Shown: piece by piece, positions 49,571 to 56,480 of the stretch
Position numbering within the stretch: the stretch's first letter is position 1
Layout of the letters: each line of letters starts with the position of its first letter
NCBI RefSeq assembly: GCF_000187745.1
Contig: NZ_GL732487.1
Coordinates: 173,278 to 237,277 of the forward strand
Reading direction: 5' to 3'
Length of the DNA stretch: 64,000 bases
Origin: Streptococcus sp. M334
Lineage (GTDB): Bacteria; Bacillota; Bacilli; Lactobacillales; Streptococcaceae
The notes under the pieces: model-generated
Told to the model about the DNA's origin: nothing
Databases searched by the model: none
The model's input: the letters and a program-made list of their open reading frames with translations, nothing else
Translations under genes and position numbers: made by a program

Positions 49571-49589
49571 AAAGCCCCACAAAAGGGCT
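49568..49589 (-). terminator. Minus-strand terminator, island left end
   Basis: AGCCC-TTTTGTG-GGGCT followed by six T on the minus strand. It would stop leftward island transcription before attL and uvrA. Confidence 0.75.
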
Positions 49590-49620
49590 AAGATTTGACG
49601 AGTTCAGCAGGCAAGAAACT

Positions 49621-49645
49621 AGCACGGTCAAACGTGCTTTTTTTA
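49621..49645 (+). terminator. Plus-strand terminator without assigned transcript
   Basis: AGCACG-GTCAAA-CGTGCT followed by seven T on the plus strand. The opposite strand has no T-run. No plus-strand gene precedes it within the island. Confidence 0.7.
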
Positions 49646-49708
49646 TTGCTGGTTGCTGATAGGTATATTATACCATGAAGCGCGTGATTTATAAGATTAT
49701 GACCTCAC

Positions 49709-49739
49709 AAAAGCCCCCAGATTCGTTTCTAAGGGCTTG
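49709..49739 (-). terminator. Hairpin terminator after the acidic peptide gene
   Basis: AAGCCC...GGGGCTTTT on the minus strand, with a 17-nt loop, about 90 bp after the end of the leftward gene string. Confidence 0.55.
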
Positions 49740-49827
49740 TAGTTTGTCCGTGGTGTTTTAGTTGTCCAGTACGAAACAAAGCAAAATAGGGGGCGAATAT
49801 GAAGCCTACGCCTACATTTGCCAACAT

Positions 49828-49950
49828 TTATGCTTCTAACTCTTGTAGTAAGATTAAATCTAAACCATCAAGGTCAAAATCTATGTTTAAATCTATCTCC
49901 ATATCCTCTAATTGGATATTCTCCAAATCAATCAAAAAATCTTCAATCAT
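49828..49950 (-). CDS. 40-aa extremely acidic peptide, island left end
   Basis: An unusual small ORF: 14 of 40 residues are Asp/Glu and there is no Lys or Arg; MIEDFLIDLENIQLEDMEID is the first half. It is amphipathic with alternating Leu/Ile and acidic residues. GAGGGGGA lies 4-11 bp before the ATG, a strong ribosome site. It is the last gene of the leftward string, 52 bp after the ArpU-like gene. Function unknown; DNA-mimic or small inhibitor roles are conceivable but not shown. Confidence 0.6.
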   Translation of the reverse strand: MIEDFLIDLENIQLEDMEIDLNIDFDLDGLDLILLQELEA

Positions 49951-50002
49951 GTCATCCCCCTCACTTAAATCTCAACATTTCTCAACAAAACACCACAAAC
50001 GC

Positions 50003-50395
50003 CTACCTATATACTTCTAGTTCTCCGTTCTGGTGGATTCTCGCAAAGTTTAAGACGGCTATCTGTTTGTATCGGTGGTAGCTAGTGGAGCTAGTACCTG
50101 CCATCTCTACGCATTCACTCATTGTTTTCTTCCTCATGTAGCAATAATGGATAATAAAGTATTTTCTGGCTCGTTTGTTCTCTATACTGTTGATGTCTTG
50201 GGCGAATATCTCCAATCCCTCACGGATTGCTTTTTCATGCTCACCGCTCAAATTCCACTGATCAGGTAAGATAAGTTCCCAAGCCTCTTCATCTATCGTA
50301 ACTTGGTTTTCACTTCCTGCCATCCTCTGGAATCGTAGAAAGTAAGTCATCCGCTTTCTGACGTTCATCATCGTTTTAAACTTATCCAGCTCCAT
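50003..50395 (-). CDS. ArpU-like phage transcriptional regulator
   Basis: A 130-aa protein with a C-terminal helix-turn-helix-like region (KKTMSECVEMAGTSSTSYHR). It resembles ArpU/LtrC-type proteins that sit just upstream of the packaging genes in phages of Firmicutes and drive late transcription. It abuts the DUF1492 gene (stop/start share position 50395). No late genes follow here, which is the striking point. Confidence 0.65.
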   Translation of the reverse strand: MELDKFKTMMNVRKRMTYFLRFQRMAGSENQVTIDEEAWELILPDQWNLSGEHEKAIREGLEIFAQDINSIENKRARKYFIIHYCYMRKKTMSECVEMAGTSSTSYHRYKQIAVLNFARIHQNGELEVYR

Positions 50396-50814
50396 TAGTT
50401 CGCTCCTTCCACCTTGCTCAAGTGTTCTATAGCTTCCTGCTTTACTCGATATACTGTAGTCTTTGATTTATCTATTTCCTCAGCAACCTGCCAAGCGTCT
50501 AGATTATTCAAATAAAAAAGTCTTAGAACAGAACGCTCAAGCGGATTGACCAACTTATCAATCAGCCTAGATATTTCCATTCTCTCTTCAGTAAGTCGCT
50601 CAATCCTCTGAAGCGTATCCTCTTTTAGTTTTAGAACACTTATAAGATTGTTCTCTGTCTTGTTCTCTCTGCTTGTCTGTACCCTGCTATGGCTTAGTGT
50701 TGGCTTTTTGATAATACCACCTTCCAGGGCCTCCAATTCCAAATATAAGCCTTTGATTTCCTTGCTTATCCACTTAACGCCCTCTAGTTTTTCTTTTACC
50801 TGCTCTGGTGTCAT
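50395..50814 (-). CDS. DUF1492/sigma-like phage protein
   Basis: A 139-aa protein, MTPEQVKEKLEGVKWISKEI start, coiled-coil N-terminal half, then a sigma-70 region 4-like end (LRLFYLNNLDAWQVAEEIDK followed by SKTTVYRVKQEA). Proteins like this (DUF1492) are adjacent to ArpU-like genes in streptococcal phages. The start at 50814 has a GAGGC ribosome site; a longer frame to 50859 is possible. Confidence 0.7.
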   Translation of the reverse strand: MTPEQVKEKLEGVKWISKEIKGLYLELEALEGGIIKKPTLSHSRVQTSRENKTENNLISVLKLKEDTLQRIERLTEERMEISRLIDKLVNPLERSVLRLFYLNNLDAWQVAEEIDKSKTTVYRVKQEAIEHLSKVEGAN

Positions 50815-50859
50815 GCCTCGGCCTCCTCTATGATATAATATTTTTATCGGATATATCAC

Positions 50860-51674
50860 AAAGGAGTCAGCCCTGTGCTGGCTTTTTTTGCTATTTCTCT
50901 ATGTTCGCTCTAGCTTCAAATGCTTTCCCGCGAGAAAAAATGTACAATGACGGTGTGAAGCTCATAGAAGCGCGTGGGGAGGGAGATAGCCCCCATATCT
51001 CCTTATGGTTTGATAAGCAATTAAGGCAAGTTATTTCTTTGCTTATCATTTGGTAAGCAACAAATCCAAAATAACAGACTTTTAAATTGCTCTTATCTCC
51101 TTATCATTTGGTAGGAAAATAAGGGGAGTTGTTTTAGTTCTTATTTCCCTATCATTTTGTAAGGAGAAAATCCAAATTAAGGAAGATAAAAAGTCTCCTT
51201 ATCTCCTTACAGTTCTTCAGAGAGCAAAATCAAAATAAGCGATGTTATTTCCTGTCCTATTCCCTTACCGTTTGACAAGGAGAAAAACGAAAATAAGGAG
51301 CTTTTAAATTTGTCTTAACTCCCTATCGTTTTGTAAGCAATTAAGAAGGTTTGTTGTCGTCCTTATCTGCTTATCGTTTCTCAGGGAGTTAAGGAGGGTT
51401 TTTATTGCTCTTATCTGCTTGATAAATGATAGGGGGATATATCCACTTTCTCGGCGTTCGCTCGGAGTTCAACACACATAACCCTGCCATTTGTCAGGCA
51501 TATTTACTGCCACTACCTAACCAAAACCTTACCATTTTTTGGAACGCTTACCGCACCCTTTTGTGGAACGCTCTACTTACTTAAATCCTTGATATATCTA
51601 GCTTTTTTAACATTCAAACCGTCTAATATGTAGTATTTGTTCGTTTGGTAAATTACACACTACTTCATATTGTC
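50860..51674. other. 815-bp non-coding region of the island (candidate replication origin)
   Basis: No credible ORF. It holds the phased repeat array at 50994-51435, then a second set of short repeats: CCTGCCATTTGTCAGG (51490 region), and two copies of TTTT-N2-GGAACGCT about 27 bp apart (51535-51575). The region is AT-rich outside the repeats. Location between the replication genes and the regulator genes suits an origin. Confidence 0.65.
50994..51435 (+). repeat. Nine-copy phased repeat array (iteron-like)
   Basis: The core CTYCTTATCRTTTGGTAAGG is repeated with variations. The TTATC position falls at 51003, 51043, 51101, 51149, 51207, 51265, 51323, 51371 and 51419, giving intervals of 40, 58, 48, 58, 58, 58, 48 and 48 bp. 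Intervals differ by about one helical turn, so all copies are on nearly the same face. Each core contains a short inverted repeat (CTTAYC/GRTAAG), and many are followed by AAAATCCAAAATAAG-like spacers. It is not a CRISPR: repeats are degenerate and spacing is short. Confidence 0.8.
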
Positions 51675-52178
51675 CTACAATCTCGAACCATTCAGCCAAA
51701 ATCTATCCCCTTTTTTAGTATACTTCAAAAACTTCTTATAGTGCTTATGATACCTGTCACGCTTCATATACTTTGGTCTTTCAGGGAAACCATCAAACAT
51801 ATATCCACCACGTCTAGGACTCCACCCTGGTTCTACCTTTCTGGCTTCTTTTAGTGCAAGCTCCCAGTAGTATTGGCAATCCGTTTTACTGCGGTTCAGA
51901 GTGCTCTTGTGGATATCTAGACAAGTACCGCAACTAAAATATAAATACCGTTTATAAAGCAACCTGCACCGTCTCCCACAATCAGGGCAAAGAAAGAAAT
52001 ATCGATTACCTCCCTTAGTTCCTGCTATTCTGTCTAATTCAAATGACTCTCCACCAAAATCAATCATTAAATTATCCAAATCAATCTCTAAACGTTGACC
52101 GTCCAACTCAGCTATACCCTTAGATATTCCTCTCAGCTTCATTGGTTTAGTGATTGTTTCTATTGCTAACCGCTTCAT
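51675..52178 (-). CDS. Zinc-ribbon protein of unknown function
   Basis: A 167-aa protein with a zinc ribbon (CPDCGRRCRLLY...FSCGTC, about residues 65-90) and a basic C-terminal half with many Tyr, Arg and Lys (RPKYMKRDRYHKHYKKFLKY). It looks like a small DNA- or RNA-binding phage/island protein; I do not recognise its family. It is separated from the upstream gene by two hairpins. Confidence 0.65.
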   Translation of the reverse strand: MKRLAIETITKPMKLRGISKGIAELDGQRLEIDLDNLMIDFGGESFELDRIAGTKGGNRYFFLCPDCGRRCRLLYKRYLYFSCGTCLDIHKSTLNRSKTDCQYYWELALKEARKVEPGWSPRRGGYMFDGFPERPKYMKRDRYHKHYKKFLKYTKKGDRFWLNGSRL

Positions 52179-52194
52179 TATTTCCCCCTATATG

Positions 52195-52258
52195 GAAAAA
52201 CCCAAAACTATTGGGTTCAGTAGTAGTGAAACCACAAAAAGAGGCAATGCCCCTTTGC
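52195..52258 (-). terminator. Two successive hairpins before the zinc-ribbon gene
   Basis: On the minus strand, AAAGGGGCATTGCCTCTTTTTG (first in transcription) and AACCCAATAGTTTTGGGTTTTTC are two rho-independent-type hairpins in tandem. They would reduce leftward readthrough from the replication genes. Confidence 0.7.
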
Positions 52259-52260
52259 TA

Positions 52261-52719
52261 CTATTCTTCACTGAGTAAGCCACTTACTACCACATCACGG
52301 ACAAATTGAGCTTGTTTTTCTTTGGGTAGTTGCAAAGCTTCAAGTAAAGACTCTAGAACTTGCTTGTCAGTTCCTGCAATCAACTTCTTAATGATATTCT
52401 GGAATTGTCCTTCCAAGTACTCGCAAAAATGTATCCGCTGTGCTTGTGTCGGCTGCACTGGTACTGGTGAGCTATCTGCAATCAGCAAGAAGCAGGCTTC
52501 CGCGATTTGGGCGAATAACTTTGCACGCGCTTCAGGGTGTCTGTATAACTCATAGGCATTTATGCTGGTGTCTTCCGTCCGAAACTTCTCACCTAGTTCA
52601 ATCAGTTTAGGCGTATCTTCAAGACATACTGGTGTTGCATCCGCCATAAAATCGTCACGTTTGCGATTGAGTTCCTCCAGTTCCTGATCTGCCTGTTCAA
52701 AGTATGCTGGTTCTATCAT
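52261..52719 (-). CDS. Island protein of unknown function
   Basis: A 152-aa, mainly alpha-helical acidic protein (MIEPAYFEQADQELEELNRK) without recognisable motif. It lies 24 bp after the helicase loader gene and is the last gene of the coupled leftward string before the tandem hairpins. Confidence 0.6.
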   Translation of the reverse strand: MIEPAYFEQADQELEELNRKRDDFMADATPVCLEDTPKLIELGEKFRTEDTSINAYELYRHPEARAKLFAQIAEACFLLIADSSPVPVQPTQAQRIHFCEYLEGQFQNIIKKLIAGTDKQVLESLLEALQLPKEKQAQFVRDVVVSGLLSEE

Positions 52720-52743
52720 GGGATTCCTCCTTTTTTTATTTGG

Positions 52744-53568
52744 TTAAAAATTTCGCTTCATCCTCTTGTCTTTAATGTCTGTGATAATAAATACGTTCCC
52801 CTCTGATCGTTTTCCAATGCGACTGACTAGCTTATCATTATAGATTCTGGCCAGCTCTTTTCCGTTGTGATTGGTGTTGATGATAGTTGTGTCTCGCTTA
52901 TCAAAAATCTTGAAAAGAAAGGCCTGTACCCAATTATTAGCTTCATTTTTTTGGTTGTTCATAACGCTTTCTGTTCCTAAATCATCAATAAAGAGATAGT
53001 CAACCTCAGTCAGCAACTTCAAGGCGTCATACTCTGTAAAATCACTCTGCCTATACTGCCAACCTGACTGAATGCGAGTGATAATCTCAGTAATACTGAC
53101 AAAAAGCACACTCTTAGGCTCATTCCTAGACTTATAGCCCTCGTTAATGGCTTTGGCCATAGAATAGCTTAAATGACTTTTTCCAGTACCTGGATTGCCC
53201 ATAATTAGCGTGTTTCCTGTCATACCGTTTAGGTACTCCTTAGCTTGTTTGATAGCAAACTCCTTGGCCTCGTGCTCCTCTTTTGTCTCGGCTTTGAAAG
53301 TGCTAAAAGAGGCCTCTCTCAGCTCATTTGACACCGTACTTTCACGCGCTAGCACATCATAGGTTGAAGAGTCCAGATCATGGCCTAGGGCTTTTTCTAT
53401 GCCCTCTAGTTCCGTCTGTTTGATGTTCTCCCTAGTACATTCCATACAGTAGGGTGATGTATAACCATCTGGCTTTTTGAATTGTACTAGGTTAATCTGA
53501 TGAGTTGGGCAAAGCTCATCAGTGACCTTTATTTTTTCATTGAGCTGGTCTGTATTCAGTAATTCCAT
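52744..53568 (-). CDS. DnaC-like helicase loader ATPase
   Basis: A 274-aa AAA+ protein. Cysteines near residues 41-44 (CMEC), possibly with C20 and H23, may form a zinc site; Walker A is GNPGTGKS (residues 124-131) and Walker B is LFIDDLG (about 196). It resembles phage and chromosomal DnaC/DnaI that load the replicative helicase. It follows the replisome organizer by 15 bp, the usual phage order. Confidence 0.9.
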   Translation of the reverse strand: MELLNTDQLNEKIKVTDELCPTHQINLVQFKKPDGYTSPYCMECTRENIKQTELEGIEKALGHDLDSSTYDVLARESTVSNELREASFSTFKAETKEEHEAKEFAIKQAKEYLNGMTGNTLIMGNPGTGKSHLSYSMAKAINEGYKSRNEPKSVLFVSITEIITRIQSGWQYRQSDFTEYDALKLLTEVDYLFIDDLGTESVMNNQKNEANNWVQAFLFKIFDKRDTTIINTNHNGKELARIYNDKLVSRIGKRSEGNVFIITDIKDKRMKRNF

Positions 53569-53583
53569 TGTTTCTCCTCTCCG

Positions 53584-54366
53584 TCAGTAGATAAACGGGT
53601 CTTGAATATCATCGTCAGACTGACCTTGTTTCTTTTGCTGAAACAGTCTCTGTTCATCTTCGACTTGTACCATGGTTCTAATACCATTCTGTCGCCAGTT
53701 CTTGAGTATTGAATTGATATAGCTAAAAGATCGCTTGCCGTTATCTGCAGCCTTGTCTATGGCAATCTTGATAACCTCTAGCTCCATACCATCAAGAGTG
53801 AGATAGTCAGTCAGTATTTGATATTGTTGCCCATCCATAACCCCTATACGCTTTTGGTAATAGTTAGAGATTTCAGCAGTAGGAGCAGAAGAAGTTTTTT
53901 TCTCTATCTCTTCTTCTATCTCTTTCTCTTTCTCTATCTCTATCTCTGTTGGACACAAGTTGGAAATTGTCAAAGATGGTTGGACTTCTTCCAATTTTGC
54001 TTTTTTTCGTTGCTCACGTTTATAGTTTGCCCAGTTTGTTTCACTCTCAACCAAGGCTTTTGCCTGCGGTAGTTCTGCGTTTTTATCTTCATCAACTTGT
54101 ATTAGACCACACTTAGTAAAGTATGCCATGGTCATATCTATATCATCTTCCGATACGTCTAATTTTAGGGCTAACTCTTCCTTGAGATTGTCAAAGTAAC
54201 CCTCATAGTATAAAATACAGTCACTTTCTAAGCTCTCTAGCATGAGCCTAATATAAATCACCGTCATAGTGTACCCACCAGGTACCGTTTTTAGTCTCTT
54301 GATAAAAATATTATCAAAAAATTTCTTATCAATTTTTAGCCAAAAATATATTTTAGTTTTTGCCAT
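53584..54366 (-). CDS. Phage replisome organizer, DnaD-like
   Basis: A 260-aa protein with the N-terminal phage replisome organizer domain (KIYFWLKIDKKFFDNIFIKR), a variable acidic middle (IEIEKEKEIEEEIEKK), and a DnaD-like C-terminal domain (YQILTDYLTLDGMELEVIKI). In lactococcal/streptococcal phages such proteins bind repeats at the origin and recruit the helicase loader. The array at 50994-51435 is a plausible target. Confidence 0.85.
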   Translation of the reverse strand: MAKTKIYFWLKIDKKFFDNIFIKRLKTVPGGYTMTVIYIRLMLESLESDCILYYEGYFDNLKEELALKLDVSEDDIDMTMAYFTKCGLIQVDEDKNAELPQAKALVESETNWANYKREQRKKAKLEEVQPSLTISNLCPTEIEIEKEKEIEEEIEKKTSSAPTAEISNYYQKRIGVMDGQQYQILTDYLTLDGMELEVIKIAIDKAADNGKRSFSYINSILKNWRQNGIRTMVQVEDEQRLFQQKKQGQSDDDIQDPFIY

Positions 54367-54634
54367 TCTCCACCCCCATAAACTTCCAGATGTCCGTAAC
54401 TTTGTAATAGATTTTCCTAGTATCTTCTAGTGGGGGCTGGTATCGCCTTAGCCCTGCTTTTTCCCACTTTTGGAGTGTCATATATTTTATATCTAACTCG
54501 TCCATGACTTCCTGGGCTGATATTAAACCTGTCAGTCGTGGTTTGACTGTATCACGCGCTTCCAGGTATCTTTCCACTACCTCCAGAATGCCATGCGCTA
54601 GGTCTTGCTCACTTTCTCGGCTTAGGCTAAACAT
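54353..54634 (-). CDS. Small MerR/excisionase-type HTH protein
   Basis: A 93-aa protein with a helix-turn-helix of MerR/excisionase type (ISAQEVMDELDIKYMTLQKW). It overlaps the replisome gene by 14 bp and the preceding HTH gene by 8 bp. Excisionase or transcription regulator are both possible; I cannot distinguish. Confidence 0.65.
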   Translation of the reverse strand: MFSLSRESEQDLAHGILEVVERYLEARDTVKPRLTGLISAQEVMDELDIKYMTLQKWEKAGLRRYQPPLEDTRKIYYKVTDIWKFMGVENGKN

Positions 54635-54968
54635 ATCCGCACACCTCCTTCAAGGTTTCTTTGTAGCTTTCTAAATCGCTATTCATCAACACCGCTAGGC
54701 GCTTTTCTTCTTCTCGTATCTGATTGTAAAATGTTTTTGCACCGTCTAATAGTTCATCTTTGTTAGCAGGGATAAAATACCCTCTAAATGTTCCGTGTCG
54801 AACCCCAACAATAGGAACGCTATGGCGCGTGATTAGACGGCTGATAATATCTTGCACGGTTCTTTCTGCCAGCTTAGTGATCAGGCTAATTTCTGCCCCT
54901 GTTATGGAGTTCTCAGCCCCTACCTTGATTAGTCTTAATACTCGTTTGTCATTCTCTGATAGACTCAT
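54627..54968 (-). CDS. Winged-helix-type regulator or replication-associated protein
   Basis: A 113-aa protein with a helix-turn-helix region in its first half (ITGAEISLITKLAERTVQDI). It overlaps its neighbours by 4 bp upstream and 8 bp downstream, in a translationally coupled string. Function unknown. Confidence 0.6.
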   Translation of the reverse strand: MSLSENDKRVLRLIKVGAENSITGAEISLITKLAERTVQDIISRLITRHSVPIVGVRHGTFRGYFIPANKDELLDGAKTFYNQIREEEKRLAVLMNSDLESYKETLKEVCGYV

Positions 54969-55168
54969 TCAGTTCCTCCCCATACGTTGACCCCTGCAAG
55001 CTGGATATATCGCCCATATTCAGGGTTTAAATCCTCGCTAGGTGTTTCGTTTTCTCGCTCAAATTGGGCGCTTTTTTTGCGGTCTCGGTGGTTTAGATAA
55101 AGCAATATGCCAATCAGTACCACGCTAACAAAAACCGCCTGTGTGTTGCTTAAATCTAGTTCATTCAT
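54965..55168 (-). CDS. Small single-pass membrane protein
   Basis: A 67-aa protein with one membrane helix (about residues 10-27, AVFVSVVLIGILLYL) followed by a basic HRDRKKS stop-transfer segment and a hydrophilic tail. It resembles short phage membrane proteins in the early region. It overlaps the next gene (ATGA). Confidence 0.6.
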   Translation of the reverse strand: MNELDLSNTQAVFVSVVLIGILLYLNHRDRKKSAQFERENETPSEDLNPEYGRYIQLAGVNVWGGTE

Positions 55169-55274
55169 GTTATGCCCTCACCTTATAGTTATTGATAAAT
55201 TCCTCTTGTTTAGGTTGTTCCATATTCAGCAAGTCGTCTTCGGCTTGTGCCATTTCTTTAATATCTTTAGTCAT
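55169..55274 (-). pseudogene. Short ORF, apparently frameshifted (34 aa if repaired)
   Basis: An ATG at 55274 with an ideal GGAGG ribosome site (6 bp spacing), overlapping the upstream gene's end, encodes only five codons (MTKDI) before TAA. Removing one T from the TTT at 55257-55261 region continues as KEMAQAEDDLLNMEQPKQEE and ends at 55169, abutting the next gene. Alternatively translation starts at the ATG at 55252 (27 aa), which has a poor ribosome site. Confidence 0.4.
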
Positions 55275-55560
55275 GGTATGCCTCCAGCTCTTTAGCGTTG
55301 TCATTGTTCAAAAGCAAAAAGGCTATTTCATTTAGACGATCGTATAGCTTTTCATTCTGGGCGTATGCTGTAGCAGTGTATTTTTTAGCAAGCCATAAGA
55401 ACGTGGTTGTATCTTTCTGTAGTGCAAACTCAAGCCCTTCAAGAGCTAGGTTATTCATTTCTAAAACATTCATGATGTCGGTTAATTCGTTCCCTAATTC
55501 TGCTAGTTTCTTAGCCGATAATAGAACTTGTTGGCTTGATGTTGCTTTTTTTGTTGTCAT
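55267..55560 (-). CDS. Small alpha-helical island protein
   Basis: A 97-aa protein (MTTKKATSSQQVLLSAKKLA), predicted helical with heptad-like Leu spacing, no recognised family. It lies after a 293-bp gap and starts the coupled string that leads to the replication genes. Confidence 0.6.
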   Translation of the reverse strand: MTTKKATSSQQVLLSAKKLAELGNELTDIMNVLEMNNLALEGLEFALQKDTTTFLWLAKKYTATAYAQNEKLYDRLNEIAFLLLNNDNAKELEAYHD

Positions 55561-55634
55561 GTTTTTTACCTCTGTTTCTATGTTGTGTAATTGCCCTGAT
55601 GGCTTTTTAATGCTTTTTTCTTGTACAGAAGTTC

Positions 55635-55668
55635 CTCACGCTCTCGGTCGCCAAATTGAAAGCGTGAG
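55635..55668. repeat. Hairpin in the gap between Rha and the early string
   Basis: CTCACGCT and AGCGTGAG form an 8-bp stem with an 18-nt loop; no T-run follows on either strand, so it is an operator or RNA structure rather than a terminator. Confidence 0.6.
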
Positions 55669-55737
55669 AAAGTACCAGTTTTAAGAGTTGGCGCTCTCCG
55701 TATGGTCAAATTGCCCTAAATATGCTATAATCTAGGT

Positions 55738-55846
55738 ATAAATCTTTACTAAAACCTCTTTGATAATAGCTTGCCTGCTTTTTGTTAAATTCGTTTTAGT
55801 GTTAGTGTGAAAGGCTTTGCTGATTGGTCTCGGTAAGCCTTTTTTT
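55738..55846 (+). ncRNA. Candidate island small RNA, plus strand
   Basis: A stand-alone transcription unit. An extended -10, TGCTATAAT (55723-55731), predicts a start near 55738; a terminator with AAGGCTT/AAGCCTT stem and T7 run ends at 55846. No ORF is inside. It runs against the surrounding minus-strand genes and its 3' end is 8 bp from the end of the Rha gene. Bases 55751-55779 recur with 27/29 identity upstream of int. Confidence 0.5.
55751..55779 (+). repeat. 29-bp repeat, copy 1
   Basis: AAAACCTCTTTGATAATAGC plus TTGCCTGCT; the second copy is at 59376-59404. Confidence 0.75.
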
Positions 55847-55853
55847 GTTGCAA

Positions 55854-56480
55854 TCACGCGCTTCTTTGGCGTGTATTTTTATTTCTGAATGCCATAGCCT
55901 TGATTTCTTGGTAACTCATATTCAAGCCAATCATGGCTATTACCATATCTTCAAATGCCTGGTATTGCTCCAGCTCGTCACTGGTCAAGCTATCAATGCC
56001 ATTGTAGCCTCCACGCTCTTCCCTTAACTGCTTAGCGTTCCTGTCAGTTACTGCCTTCAGTAGCAGGTTGTTCATGGTGCTATGCGCGCGCTTGGGTGCA
56101 TTAGTCCATGTTTCTATACTGTCATGCAGTGTTTTTCTTTTTGGCTTTTCTAGCGCCCTCTGCATACGAAACTTAGAAAGTTCCTCACGCATTTCAAAGA
56201 AGGCTTTGACTAGGTTGGTTTTGAAGTTGGCCACTGGCTCGGTATTCTTTAAGAATGTAACTAACAAGGTCGCTTGTTGCTCATTCAAAATATAGTCCTT
56301 AGTATTCTGGCCACTTTCCATAGCTTGGATTTTAAATCCAACCTTTCCGAACTGTTCAAACCTTGCTTGATGTTTGCGAATTGTCTTGGTTATAGTGTGA
56401 TGTTGCAATCCTGTACACTCTGCCACAATACTGCTCAGTGTATACGGCTCTTTCTTACCGTCCATGTAGACTAGTTCCAT
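55854..56480 (-). CDS. Rha-family phage regulatory protein
   Basis: A 208-aa protein with the Rha N-terminal domain (VAECTGLQHHTITKTIRKHQ; then EQQATLLVTFLKNTEPVANF). Rha proteins are phage regulators or antirepressors. It overlaps the preceding BRO-N gene by 10 bp (ATGGAACTAG). Confidence 0.8.
   Translation of the reverse strand: MELVYMDGKKEPYTLSSIVAECTGLQHHTITKTIRKHQARFEQFGKVGFKIQAMESGQNTKDYILNEQQATLLVTFLKNTEPVANFKTNLVKAFFEMREELSKFRMQRALEKPKRKTLHDSIETWTNAPKRAHSTMNNLLLKAVTDRNAKQLREERGGYNGIDSLTSDELEQYQAFEDMVIAMIGLNMSYQEIKAMAFRNKNTRQRSA

Larger units (their letters stand above)
49446..49827. other. Left-end non-coding region of the island
   Basis: About 380 bp without a credible ORF. It contains candidate integrase arm sites (49537-49570), a minus-strand terminator (49568-49589), a plus-strand terminator (49621-49645), and another minus-strand hairpin (49709-49739). 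An inverted pair TCACGCGCTTTTG (49490 region) and GAAGCGCGTGA (49678 region) flanks part of it. Confidence 0.7.

Noticed and set aside
50994..51435. CRISPR array
   Set aside because: Repeats are degenerate, only about 20 bp, with 40-58-bp periodicity and spacer-like segments that themselves resemble each other; there are no cas genes.
52261..52719. Small terminase (terS) of the satellite
   Set aside because: Many PICIs carry terS, but this 152-aa protein has no helix-turn-helix or terS-like motif and its position after the helicase loader does not fit.
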